From contig NC_061117.1 of assembly GCF_002878395.1 (NCBI RefSeq), positions 225,893,453 through 225,957,452 on the forward strand: a stretch of 64,000 nt of DNA, given 5' to 3'. The DNA is from Capsicum annuum (taxonomy: Eukaryota > Streptophyta > Magnoliopsida > Solanales > Solanaceae). Under the pieces are notes generated by a model, which had not been told where the DNA came from, ran no database searches, and worked only from the letters and a program-made list of their open reading frames with translations. This document shows, piece after piece, positions 27,201 through 37,690 of the stretch (position 1 is the stretch's first letter; each line of letters begins with the position of its first letter). A program made the position numbers and the translations under genes.

Positions 27201-30200
27201 ACACTGTATAATGAGACAACAACCTAAACATTTTAATTAATGTGGGCACAATCAAGGGTTTATAAAAACAAAAGGTAATCATCAGAAAAGGATACAGTTT
27301 AAAAAAAACCTTCCAAGATGGTGAATCAAAGGCATCAAAAATAGCTTCCTTGAATTCGTCTTTGTAATGAAGAAGTGTTGAACCTCCAAAACTAATTGCA
27401 ATTGATAAAACTTTCAGCTGATATTCAATTGCAGTTTCAAGAGCAGGAGAGACTGTTGGCTTTGCCTGGCGAATTCAAAAATGAGAAATTAATGCAGACC
27501 GTGAGTGGAATCTTGAAGCATGTTAACCTTAGTTAAAGAAGAGAACCTTGCTTGCTTCAGAAGTTTTAGAAGCTCCTCTTCCGCCAAATCCTGTAACAGG
27601 TGTTCCTTTTAAGGATGATCGAGCAGAATCCAACAGTGGTTTGATAAGCTGAGAAACTGCCTCGTCGGTGTTAGAATGAACACAGGCACAGCAAAGCAGA
27701 CCAACCTCCGCAATAGCCCCAGGAAGAATATTTGTTGTGACAAACTTGGAAATTTTTTTAAGAGCCTGCTCAGAAAAATAGAAGTTTGCATCAATAGAAG
27801 TCGTAAATCTCAGAACTATCATAATCATTTGAAATCCAGAAAAAGATACCTTCTTGTACAGTGATTCTGAAAGCCTCCCAAGCAGGATTTCCAGCATGCA
27901 AAAATAAAATGGACCATCTTCTACCAGGAAAGTTCCTGAAGTTGCTGGCGAATGAAGACCTTCATTCCTGAAGCACCAGTTATTACAACGCCTTGAGCAT
28001 ACAATTGACTACATTTACTTGTTCTCAAGTTTTGCACCATTAAAAATGGAAAATATGATCCAAAAGGGAGAAGAATCTAATTAGTGTTACTTACACAACA
28101 CTGTTAGCTTCCAAATTTTGAAGTAACGAAAATAAGCGAAACAAGAACTCGTCAAGCCATTCTGAGAAGTGAAACCCCGGCATGAGTGATGACTGGTCCA
28201 TAGTCTCTTCCAGTATAGCCATCTGCAAGGTGAGATAAATAAGCATAATCCTTTTGTGAATCAAACCTTAACTGCGAAGCAACTTCCAATAATGGTACTT
28301 ACGTTGGAGAAAAAGGAGCCAATTAGCTGCATTGTTGCTAAGGTTTTAGGTGGGTCATTGGCATCCATCCCAAGTAATGCGTTAGACAAGGAAATCATCA
28401 GCAGGTCAACAAGTGAATCAGAAGGATCAACAACATCTACAGCCATGGATGAAGAAGCTGATAAGGTAGTCAGCAGAAGAGATCGACCAGCATATGCTAC
28501 AGACGTCACAGCACTTTTCAACTGGTGAGTGGCTGTCATCTATTCAGAAAATATTAGTAAGGGAGTAAAATCATCAGTCTAACTCAAACAATATTAACTC
28601 TTCAGCCAAGCAGAAGCTATTTATTTGAAATGGTTCAAAAAGGAGTGTGGATCTAAATTGCCAAGATTCTTTCTTAAATAAACTCACCGTCTCTAAGGCC
28701 ATACGAAAGCGAGATGATAGAAAGGGAAGAACCATGGATGGTTCAACATATGAAAGGATAGAAGTGGCAGCTGCAACTGTTTCAGAAAGATGTTCATTTT
28801 TGCTATACTGTCCACGATCAATTAGCTTGAGAATAGAATTCACAAAAGCAACCCTCTCTGATTGCCCAAGGAAGATTTCAGACTGCTCGCCATCATCTTT
28901 TCTCCTGAGCCACAGTCTCGCAGTCAGATAAAGGCTACATATTCCCATATAGTATCCAGAATTATTATGATAGATTAAAAATTCTTACTGTTGCTCATTC
29001 TGCAAGCGCTTTTGAAATATATTTACCAAGTGGAACAAGAATCGCTCTAAGGAATAAGTCCAGCGACCACCATTAGAAGGATGGTAATACCTAAAACAAC
29101 AAAAAGAGATGGTTTACAAAATTTTACAAGGCAAAATTTGTGAAAGTAAGATGACATAAAATCCGTGTAGAAAACAAACTGTTCCAAGAGGTTGACCAAT
29201 TTCTCAAAATGTTCGTGCGCAGAACCACCAGGTTTCAGTAGATAAACCTGCATTTACATTGACAAAAGCAGAGGTCATTTTGGCGACATCCAGATGGATT
29301 CTTAAATAAGTGAGCTTACTATTGATTTGGCAATGGCTTTTGATGGAGTGATTGTTCTATTTGAGAATAAGAATCTTGTGTTTCTGGGAACATCCACAGA
29401 GAATGGATTTGACCCACTGCCATTTGCTACGGGAACCTGTGAACAAACATGAATTGAAATATTACATGAGAAACAGCAGGGCAACGAGTTCCGTTCTTCC
29501 TAAGATAAGGAAGGTTTCAATATACAAATATGATGGAAATATGATCTTCTTTCTATACAAGGCATAGTAATAAGACAAACTTGTTTGCTCATGCTCATTT
29601 GCTAAAAAATTTCATGACGTAACAAAGATAAAAGTCTATGCAATATATGTACATAATCTACCTCAAACATATTCAAATATTTATTGAAAATATCTGGTAA
29701 GAAAGGTTCCCAGTCAATGAAGCTATAGTTCTTTATCACACGAGCTGTAATAGAGGCCCACTGGCTGTTCCAAAACTGGGAATTTGGTACGGAATCCCAG
29801 CGGACTAAACACGTAACAATCCATGTGCTGTCATAACACCAAAAATAAAATCAGTTTAATCATGCAGTGAGATGAAAGTGAAAAGATCTTCAGAAGAAGT
29901 TGGTCGTCCTTACTGAGAAAAGAAATCCAGGTTGTCTCTATTGGTAGGAAGGAACAGTCTTACAAAACCAGCACCTTCGAAGGATGAGTTATGCCATGGA
30001 TTTTCAAGCAAAGATCTGCAAAATGCTTTCCATTAATGATGTGAATAGCTAAACAACCCAAATTCAACCGTAAAGATTAGCTCATGAGAGGAGAGTTATC
30101 CTTTTAAGGAAATCACAACCCAGTCCCTCAACCAATGTAGACGTCAACACTCCTCACACCTGCAGGACTGGAACTAGACTGTGGATAACATGGTGTGGGG

Positions 30201-33200
30201 CCCAACATTGAGAAACACCAACAACTGAGATTGATGGATCTTGGCTTCGGTAGTTGGATCTTGAGAGAATGATTGCGTAAGTCATATAAGGAGACTACAA
30301 CCCATTCCCTCAACCAGTATGGGACTTAACAGCATCGGAGTGTAACTGAAGTCCTACTTATTAATTCATAATCCCAAAGAGATTCAAACCTCAAAAAGTT
30401 TAAACACAGAGTAGTCCAATATCAATAAGATAATCCCCTCTAAATACCACATTAATCTTTTTTATAACCCAAAAGACTTCACCATGATGCTGCAGACTGT
30501 GCAAAGCGCAAAATTCTGATTTTAATAAAGCACCTGAAGCTGACCATCAGATAATGTCAGTCAAGTTCTCCAATTATCGTAAAGGATAAAAAATCCAACA
30601 GTTTCGCTTGAATGATGGCATGCCAGGGGAAAAGTATCTTAAATACAACAAAATGCACAAATGAAAAGTTCTCTTCCACACGTAAATACCACATGGACCT
30701 AGAGCAATATATAACAGCAGCCTGGTGCACTAAAGTTCCCGCTATGCACGGGGTCTGGGGAAGGACCTGACCACAAGGGTCTAGTGTGTGCAGCCTTACC
30801 CTGCATTTCTGCAAGAGGCTGTTTCCACATGGGCCAAGAGCAATATATACACCTGTATAAATGAACTAGTATCTTCCGGAGTTAAATCACTACATGCTCC
30901 AAGCTAGCAGAAACATTAGCTTCTCTTAAAGAAATTCTCGCTTCCAGGGATCCCAAGTAAAGAAGTACTAAACCCAGGAAGTAAGATCTTACTTGAACTC
31001 GGACCATATCTCGAATGCAGAGCCTAGAGGGAAAAACCTCCGGCAGGATCGAATAAGAGAAGTAACGGTCTCAAAATGTCGCTGTCTTAATCTCCACCCT
31101 TCTGGGCCTGTATTCCTTTAGCAAATAAAGTAATTCAACAGATCAGCATATAAGTGTATTAAAAAACCAGTCACTGGGTTAATAATATAAAAAGATACAT
31201 ACTGAGTATCTAACAATGAGATTTAGATTTGTAATGAACTGAATAAGATATCGATCCCATTAGTTATGCTAAAAAAATATTAAAAAAAAAGAAACATGTA
31301 TCACCTGTAACCTCCAAAAGACAGAAGGATGTAGGATACTAGTATGTGAGCAGTCAGATATATAAGATATTATGCGTATAAACATCAGGCTTCAGAATGA
31401 GTTGATAAAGCCACTATTTGCAAACTCCTTACAGATCTAATATTGCTGCTGATTCCCCTATTTTTACTTCCCATCCAGGTTAACCAATAACGCCTTTTAT
31501 TCATTAAATTGTGAGTGACGCATTGACGAAGACCATCAAAAGAGATCATTCTTCATTTGAATTACTCTCTCATCAATAAATTTATGGAAATATGAGGCAC
31601 CCAGTATGAGTTAGGAAGATGAGAATAAAAGGTGAATCTTCAAACTCCATTTGGAAGTGACAGGGAGAGACATGGAGAATTTTGTGAAGTACCCTCAACT
31701 ATTTGCTATATAATAATCTTGAATACAAGTCGAGGAAGAATTCAAAGCTCTTATCACTTCTACATCACACCAATTAGAGAGCAAGTGAGTGCGAACACTG
31801 ACGTTTTCAACGCCATGAAAGGGTAGGACCATACTCCTAATCTATTGACCTGCAACAATTAGACTTCACAAACCTCATGGAGGTAAATATATTAGCTGCA
31901 ACGCATTCAAATGTAGGTTCAGCAAAGAAATCATTATCTGATATGAAATCCAGGTGTCTTAAGTTGTGACAACAAAAGAATTAATCTTTGAGAACGATAA
32001 AAAGACCACAAACGAACTAATTGCAATAATTTTTTTGGTAATAACTACTTCAATACAGGAAAGGCAATAAAAAGCAAGCTAATTGAGGAACAAAAGGTTA
32101 AATATAGAAGAAAAGCAGGGACTTGCCTTGTGAAATGTGTGTGAATCAGAGTATCATATAAAGGTCGCCATTGAACTTTCAAAGCCAGCTTTTTCCGGAA
32201 CTTATTCAGTAGCTTTACCAAGATATTTCCCCACCTAACCTGATGAGAGAAAATAACCTTAACTACATCTATAAACAGCCATCAAATAGGATATGCATGA
32301 ATATGTAGCTTTCTGGAGCAATTACCTGAGCATAAAGTCTATTTTCTGATATACGGAACAATTCCAATCCAACTTCAACTACTTCTGTAACATCCTCCAG
32401 AGATAGTTCACTTTTTGCCTTTATAAAGCTGCAGGTAAGTCCATTAGTAACTAGGTATATTATTAAACAAATCTGTCTTCTATGTATGTTAAGTTTGCAC
32501 GGGTTCCCCAAAAAAAAAATCTTTAGTCAGGAAAAACTAAGTTTTTCAAAGTCGAGATAATTTTTTATTTGGATTTGCCAAGTCTCCGAATCTTGTTATC
32601 GTATCAGCATGGTTTTTCCATTCTGTAGACAAATAAGACAGCACAAATAATCATGTTACTTGAATTCAAGAAATTCAAAGACCCCAGACTAAAAATGTGA
32701 AAAATAGTGCAATGCAAACCGGGGAGTAAAACCATGAGCACCTGCAGATGGTACACTTCAGGCATTTTAGGTTGTATGTAGCCATTGACAGTTAAAATAT
32801 AAAATGAGATTAGTTATGTGTTTTCTATTATTACACTTTAGAGTTTAGTCCACAATATCTCCTTCATCCATTTGAATCCTAGTGAGCCGTCCAAAGTGTT
32901 GTCAGTTTGTAAAAGGTTCAAAAGCTCAGTGAGGTCTTGTACATGATTGTAATAGAAATTGCGTTTATGCAATGAAATTGGTTCCTTCAATTTATTTCTC
33001 TTCTTCCCTGTTTATTACTCTTTCAATTCCACTTCCAGCCAGTTACACAGATCCTGGTTAGTGTAGCAATTGGTATCAGACCCATTGATTCCTTCAGGAC
33101 TCTCTGCTAGACTCAAAAGATTTGGATGAAGGACGGAAGAAGGTTGAGAGGTCAAAGAGATTGGAGAAGCCTTAGTATGCAAATTCCAAATTTCAAGTAA

Positions 33201-36200
33201 CTGCACAAGATGGTACAGAAATTCATCGGATGATGAGGCATTTGATGAGCCAAGTAGACCCAATCACCCAATCATAGTATAGCACTGAGGATGTGAATTC
33301 CTCAAGGTCAGATGCAACCACCATGCTGCAGGGTAAAACCACTTTTAGTTCCACTATACTAAAGAAAATTCATCTACTGTTGGTCCAATGGGCAATGCCC
33401 CGACATCTCCTCTAGTCTACTTCTATAGCACACCAGTCTCCTCTACTAGTAAAAGAGTGGTACTTTCGACTGTTCCTGCATCCATTTAACCCCAAGGGAC
33501 ACTCAACAAACACCTACTACACCTTTTCCACAAACTAATTTCTCAACTGTACACTTTCCTTCACAACCTCACTTACCATACCAGTGCCGGTACCCGACAT
33601 CCCTTTTGATACTGTAATCAAACCTTCAATGGCGCTAGTGCTAAACTCGATTTCCCTGAATTCAATAAATGCAATCCTAGCAGCAACTTTACCAGTAACA
33701 ACAAGGCTCCCCTTCAGTTCACTTAAGCACAACAAATTCAAATACAACAGGCCAGAAACCAAACAAACAGTACAAAATCAATCACGTTTAGCAAAATTCA
33801 CAACCCATACTACGAAAGTACAAACAACAGCAAACCCATCATACCAAAATCAAATATTCAACTCATAAGCAACTGTCAAAGTCAACGAGCACCTCAAATT
33901 ACACACACGAATGAATTCCGCAAATTAAGCAGTGATAAAAAGAAGCTTACAGGCCAAGAACGGGAACCCATTTAAGAGTAGCATAAACTAACAAGTACAC
34001 TATTTATACATGATTATAATTATTTTATTTTAATATATATATATATATGGTAAATGTTGAACCCCATTTGACTTATTTATATTCAAATAAAGCAAACCAT
34101 CAAACCAAACAAACAGCACAAATCAATCACATTTAGCTAAATTCACCAAAATTCACGCACACCGAACTAACAATTACACTATTTATACATGGTTATAATT
34201 ATTTTAATCTATACATATAGTAGATTTTGAACCTTTTGACTTATTCGAGTGTTCATTTCTTCATATTCCGAACCTCCTTAGTGAAAATTCCAACTCTGTC
34301 ACTGACTCGAGAAATTCAAATACAATAGATCATCAAACCAAACAAACAGTAGAAAATCAATCACGTCTAGCAAAATTTTTACCAAAATTCAAACAACCCA
34401 GACTACAAACGTAAATAAAGCAGCAAACCCATCACCCAAAAATCAAAAATTGAACTTATAAGCAAATGATCAAAGTCAACGAGCACCATAAATTACATAC
34501 ACACACCAAATTCCGTAAACTAAGCAGTGGAAAAAAGAAGCTTCCAGGTCAAGAACGGAAACTCATTTAAGAATAGCATAAACTAAAAATTACACTATTT
34601 ATACATGGTAATAATTATTTTTATGTGTATATATAGTAGATGTTGAACCTTTTGACTTATTCGAGTGTTCATTTCTTCCCATTCCGAACCTCCTTAGAAA
34701 AAATTCCGGCTCCACACTAACTCGAGAAATTATTCAAATACAGCAAACCATCAAACCAAACAAACAGTACAAAATTAATCACGTTTAGCAAAATTCACAC
34801 AACCCATACTAAAAAAACGGAAAGAAACCGCCAACCCATCCTACCAAAATAAATAACTGAACTCGTGACTGATCAAAGTCAACGAGCACCATAAAATTAC
34901 ATACACAATACCAATTCCGCAAACTAAGCAGTGAAAACTAAGAAAGTTACGCTATTTAACATGGTTAGAATTATTTTTATGTATATAAAGTACATGTTGA
35001 ACACCCTTTACCTTATTCGTTGTCCATTTCTTGATATTTCGAACCTCCTTATTGAAACTTCGGCTCCACCACTTACTCAAGAAATTCAAATACAGCGAAC
35101 CATCAAACCAAACAAACAGTACATAATCAAACGTGTTTAGCTTAATTTACCAAAATTTCACACCCCAAACTAAAAAGTACAAAAAACCGCAAACCTAGCA
35201 CCCCAAAACCAAAAATTGAACTTATAAATGACTGATCAAATTGCAAAAACACAAACGAATTGCGTACACTATGTATATGGTTAGAATTATTTTATGTACA
35301 CATATTAGATGTTGAGCCCCCTTTGACTTCTTTGAGTGTTCATTTCTTCTTATTTTCAACCTCCTTAGTGAAAATTCAAATACAACAGACCAAGAAACCA
35401 AACAAACAGTAAAAAATCAATCACGTTTAGCTTAATTCACAAAAATTTCACACCACAAACTAAAAAGTACAAAAAAACGCAAACCTATCACCCCAAAATC
35501 AAAACTTGAACTTATAAATGACTGATCAAAGTCAACGACTACAACAACTTGCATAAACAAAAAACGAATTACGTACACTATGTATACATGGTTATAATTA
35601 TTTTTTTATGTATACAATACATAGTAGATGTTGAACCCCCTTTAACTTCTTCAGTGTGTTCATTTCTTCATATTTTCAACCTCCCTAGAGAAAATTCAAA
35701 TACAACAGACCAGGAAACCAAACAAACAGTACAAAATCAATCACCTTTAGCTATATTCACCTAAATTCACACACCCCATCATACCAAAATAAAAATTGAC
35801 CGAGTCAAGTAGCAACACAAATTACATACATAAACGAATTGCGTACACTATGTATACACAGTTAAAATTATTTTTAATGTATACATAGTAGGTGTTGAAT
35901 CCCCTTTGACTTCTTCCAGTGTTCATTTCTTCATATTTTCAACCTCCTTGGTGAAAATTCAAATACAACAGACCAGAAACCAGACAAACAGTACAAAATC
36001 AATCACGTTTCGCTTAATTCACAAAAATTTCACACCCCAAACTAAAAATTACAAAAAGACGCAAGCCTATCACCCCAAAATTAAAAATTGAACCTATACA
36101 ACGACTACAACAAATCAACCTCCTCAGTGAAAATTCAAATACAACATACCAGCAAACCAGACAAACAGTACAAAATCAATCACGTTTAGCTAAATTCACC

Positions 36201-36795
36201 AAAATTCACACACCCCAAACTAAATTCACATACTCCATCATACCAAAATCAAAAATTGACTGATCAAAAGTCAACTAGCAACCCAAATTACATACACAAA
36301 AATGAATTACGTACACTATGTATGGTTAAAATTATTTTTTATGTACACATAGTAGATGCTGAACCCCCTTTGACTTCTTCCAGTGTTCATTTCTTCATGT
36401 TTTTAACCTCTTTCATTTCTTCATGTTTTTAACCTCCTTAGCGAAAATTCAAATACAACAGACCAAGAAACCAGACAAAAAGTACAAAATCAATCACGTT
36501 TAGCTAAATTTACCAAAATTCACACACCCCATAATACCAAAATCAAAAATTGACTGATCAAAGTCAACTACCAACACAAATTCCATATACACAAACGAAT
36601 TCAACAAATTAAACAGTGAAAAAAAGAAGCTTACAGGTCAAGAACGGAGACCCATTTAAGAGTAGCATAAACAGAATCAGGATCATCTGAATTATACGAT
36701 TCTTTAACAGATTTCAGCACTTTCCCAAACGATTCTTTCTCCTTCACCGTTTGTTCAGCCACCGGCGGTGGCAACCAAGCATTATACAAGTGCAT
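12264..36795 (-). CDS. PA200: Proteasome activator subunit 4 (PA200/Blm10), 35 exons
   Basis: The spliced frame gives 1814 aa from ATG 36795-36793 to TGA 12266-12264, close to my recollection of about 1815 aa for Arabidopsis PA200. PA200 is a HEAT-repeat solenoid that caps the 20S proteasome and opens its gate, mainly in the nucleus. The start is MHLYNAWLPPPVAEQ. The C-terminus is Tyr-Phe-Ala, matching the Blm10/PA200 tail that docks in the alpha-ring. Exon phases agree at all 34 junctions. Exons: 36795-36635, 32428-32326, 32239-32127, 31115-30993, 30015-29914, 29827-29662, 29436-29320, 29247-29180, 29090-28989, 28904-28688, 28539-28303, 28222-28095, 27967-27850, 27765-27547, 27465-27310, 26031-25955, 25807-25599, 25159-24943, 24855-24776, 24689-24572, 24485-24315, 23752-23584, 23507-23464, 23371-23329, 23239-23097, 21876-21782, 21314-20419, 19576-19295, 19214-19119, 17498-17320, 17045-16964, 15567-15443, 14808-14716, 13923-13770, 12305-12264. 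The large exon 27 encodes residues about 1166-1464. Intron 3 uses a GC donor. No frameshift or stop is seen. Confidence 0.95.
12367..13567 (-). mobile_element. Internally deleted copia-type LTR retrotransposon in PA200 intron 34
   Basis: Read on the minus strand, a 5' LTR-like segment (13567 to about 13420) is followed by GGTATCAAAG at 13418-13409, a near match to the Met-tRNA primer-binding site. At the other end, 12680-12540 encodes a decayed copia polymerase C-terminus (FTKFLTD, then NKLGTHAFYAPT), then a purine-rich tract GAGGAGAAG, then a 3' LTR start at about 12535. LTR starts share GTTAGAATATGAGTAGGAAT and TAGAATCCTACTTG. Nearly all of gag-pol is missing. The far end of the 3' LTR has decayed, so 12367 is approximate. 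The whole element lies inside the intron, in the same orientation as the host gene. Confidence 0.68.
13030..13310 (-). repeat. ~45-bp tandem repeat, about six units, inside the copia remnant
   Basis: Units are punctuated by ATATGAG at 13175, 13220 and 13268 (spacing 45 and 48 bp, both multiples of three). Each has a GCACGGTGCTACGCAAATC-like body, with older copies toward 13040. On the minus strand this translates as a repeating motif of about 15-16 residues of the type LSGDYFLISDLRS. A separate pair of units with GGTCGGAATGACGGCACGA lies just outside at 12907-13035. Confidence 0.7.
13646..13787. repeat. 71-bp tandem duplication across the PA200 exon 34 donor
   Basis: Copy 1 is 13646-13716 and copy 2 is 13717-13787; they differ at only a few positions. 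Each copy has the last 18 coding bases of exon 34 (EEQLE), the GTATGTTC donor and 5' intron sequence. In the direction of transcription the true exon end is in copy 2, and copy 1 carries a second, intact-looking exon end plus donor within the intron. Confidence 0.9.
15780..16260. other. Unassigned insert-like segment in PA200 intron 31
   Basis: This part of intron 31 (15568-16963) is richer in GC than its surroundings and has short open frames on the plus strand (15856-16138) with no recognisable protein motif. It looks like dispersed repeat DNA. I see no terminal repeats or target duplication. Confidence 0.3.
21478..21590 (+). mobile_element. TS-SINE/RTE-type retroposon 3' end
   Basis: The segment holds the diagnostic blocks of nightshade TS/RTE retroposons in order: GGAAACAGCCTCTCTACC, GGTCTGCGTAGACACTACTGTCCC, TAGACCCCACTTG, CACTGGGTATG and GTTGTTG. 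It lies in PA200 intron 26 (21315-21781), antisense to the gene. Only the 3' part is present, so a SINE and a LINE tail cannot be told apart. Confidence 0.75.
21931..22001 (+). mobile_element. TS/RTE retroposon 3'-end fragment
   Basis: ATGGACTGCGTACATTTCACC, CCCCAAACCTCACTGTGTGGG and a (TTG)4 tail match the 3' end of the LINE at 9900-9970. A shorter scrap of the same end (CACTTGTGGGATTACAC, GGTATGTTGTTGTTG) lies at 22149-22180. Both are in PA200 intron 25, antisense to the gene. Confidence 0.7.
22841..22960. mobile_element. Palindromic MITE-like element
   Basis: The left half (from CTATGTTGCTCGGACTCCTC) is an imperfect reverse complement of the right half (ending GAGTCTGTGCTACTTAG), with the middle marked by TCTCCAAAAGAAGG and CATTTTTGAAGAATCTGACA. 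The pattern of a GCTCGGACTCnnCAAAAATG motif facing its complement is one I know from a foldback family common in eudicot introns. It lies in PA200 intron 25. Confidence 0.6.
23068..23088. repeat. (GGT)n microsatellite beside a splice donor
   Basis: Seven GGT units lie in PA200 intron 25, only a few bases from its GTAAGA donor (23096-23091). In transcript sense it is a CCA/ACC run. Confidence 0.9.
26620..27240 (-). mobile_element. Degenerate retroelement-like segment in PA200 intron 15
   Basis: On the minus strand, 27240-27100 reads as a GTTGGACAATCCTCACCTC block, a TTAGGTGTAAGGTCCAC block and CACGGTATCAAAG, similar to LTR ends joined to a Met-tRNA primer-binding site in nightshade repeats. 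No coding frame is preserved. Limits are approximate. Confidence 0.35.
30085..30340. repeat. Dispersed repeat with internal direct copies in PA200 intron 4
   Basis: Words typical of short LTR-like nightshade repeats occur twice: CACAACCCAGTCCCTCAACCAATG near 30116 and CTACAACCCATTCCCTCAACCAGTATGG near 30295, with GGGGCCCAACATTGAG between them. The two ends are about 180 bp apart. I could not place a boundary or target duplication. Confidence 0.4.
30714..30836 (-). mobile_element. 5'-truncated Au-type SINE with 13-bp target duplication
   Basis: On the minus strand the segment reads as the 3' two thirds of an Au-type SINE: AAACAGCCTCTTGCAGAAAT, GCAGGGTAAGGCTGC, a CCCTTGTGGTC block, CCCCAGACCCCGTGCATAG and a GTGCACCAGGCTGC end. 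It is flanked by perfect direct repeats AGAGCAATATATA at 30701-30713 and 30837-30849, a clear target-site duplication. It lies in PA200 intron 4, in the same orientation as the host gene. Confidence 0.92.
32860..33640 (+). mobile_element. Candidate LTR-retrotransposon remnant in PA200 intron 1
   Basis: TTGGTATCAGA at about 33069-33079 matches a Met-tRNA primer-binding site and follows a pyrimidine-rich stretch that could be an LTR 3' end. Downstream, a decayed plus-strand frame has the look of a gag leader (ATGAAGGACGGAAGAAGG near 33126, then proline and serine-rich codons). No full LTR pair was found. The antisense open frame at 33015-33263 is judged a shadow. Confidence 0.35.
33700..36640. 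repeat. Tandem repeat array in PA200 intron 1, about ten units
   Basis: Units start with ATTCAAATACAnCAGACC near 33734, 34080, 34316, 34732, 35083, 35372, 35695, 35957, 36136 and 36448, so length varies from about 180 to 420 bp through internal deletions. Each carries CAAACAAACAGTACAAAATC, AATCACGTTTAGC, CACACACCCCA, CTGATCAAAGTCAAC, TATACATGGTTATAATTATT, GTAGATGTTGAACCCCC and TTCATTTCTTCATATT. The GAACCCCC/TTAGTGAAAATTC words resemble a dispersed nightshade repeat also seen near 38780-38940. Two units contain a copy of the 3' edge of exon 1. Confidence 0.88.
33951..33988 (-). pseudogene. Duplicated PA200 exon 1 edge with intact donor
   Basis: The segment matches exon 1 positions 36635-36672 (YATLKWVPVLGL in the original frame; true exon YATLKWVSVLDL) and is followed by an intact GTAAGC donor at 33950-33945. 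A second copy at 34546-34583 has GGAAGC in place of the donor. Confidence 0.85.
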
Positions 36796-36900
36796 TTCTT
36801 CGTTTGTACTGAGAAAAATTGAATTTGAGTTTTATGTAAACAATGGAAAATGGAAAATTGAAAAACCCTTTTTAGTAGCTCGGGAGTATTTATAGTGAGT
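36796..36900 (-). promoter_or_regulatory. PA200 core promoter and 5' UTR
   Basis: A TATAAATA box lies at 36894-36887 on the minus strand, about 95 bp upstream of the start codon, so a transcription start near 36860 is likely. The leader has no upstream ATG in good context that I can see apart from one near 36843. The box sits only about 20 bp from the tandem array that follows. Confidence 0.55.
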
Positions 36901-36908
36901 GAAGTGAA

Positions 36909-37690
36909 GGTGTTTATTTCTTTCTTCCCAAGACAAATTTTGACCAATTATCCCAATCCCAAATTTGGAGTTTGGCTCAAGTTATTTGAGCTAGTATTTA
37001 AGGCGGAGATAGAATTTTGAGTTTCGAAAATTATATTTTGATTTGTGATATTGTATTAAATAGATTTTTTGAAAGCAATATGAATTTTATAGTTAAATTA
37101 TCAAAATCTAAATGCTAATTTCACCCTGATATTATTTATTTTTCCGGTTGTTATTAGTGATGATGTTTGCTTCTTTCTTTCCAAGACAATCTTTTTAATC
37201 AATTACTCAAAGTTAAGGCCAAATTTGGAGTTTGGCTCTAAGTTCTTAGATCTAGTGTTGAAGGCCAAGATAGAATTTTTTTTAGTTTCAAGAATTAGAT
37301 TTGAATTCGTAATGTGATATAAAATAATTTTTTGAAATTAATATGAATTTTATATTAAAATTATTGAAATCGAAATGCTAATTCTACCCCTGATATTAGT
37401 TATTTTCAATTGTTATTAGTGTGGGTGTTTCTTTCTTTCTTCTCAAGACATATTTTTTGACCAATTATCTAAAGTTAGGACCAAATTGGAGTTTGGCTCA
37501 AGCTATTTGAGGTAATATTATAGGCGGAGTTATAATTTTGAGTTCAAGATTTAGAGCTATTTGTGTATATTAAAAAAAAATTGATATAAATATAGAATTT
37601 ACGTTAAAATTATTGAGTTATGTTAAATTCGTAATTAAAATGCTAATTTTGTCTCTAAAGTTATTTCTTTTCCATTTGTATGTTATATAC
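36909..37690. repeat. Three tandem ~255-bp repeats upstream of PA200
   Basis: The anchor CAAGAC recurs at 36929, 37182 and 37444 (spacing 253 and 262 bp). Each unit then has GACCAATTAnC, AAATTTGGAGTTTGGCTC, GGCGGAGATAGAATTTTGAG, an AATATGAATTTTAT block and AAATGCTAATTT. The units differ by small indels and many substitutions. Confidence 0.88.

Noticed and set aside
28256..28528. 90-codon plus-strand frame
   Set aside because: Exact antisense shadow of PA200 exon 11.
33015..33263. 82-codon minus-strand frame in PA200 intron 1
   Set aside because: No splice sites that fit the gene; it is better explained as antisense of an LTR-element leader on the plus strand.
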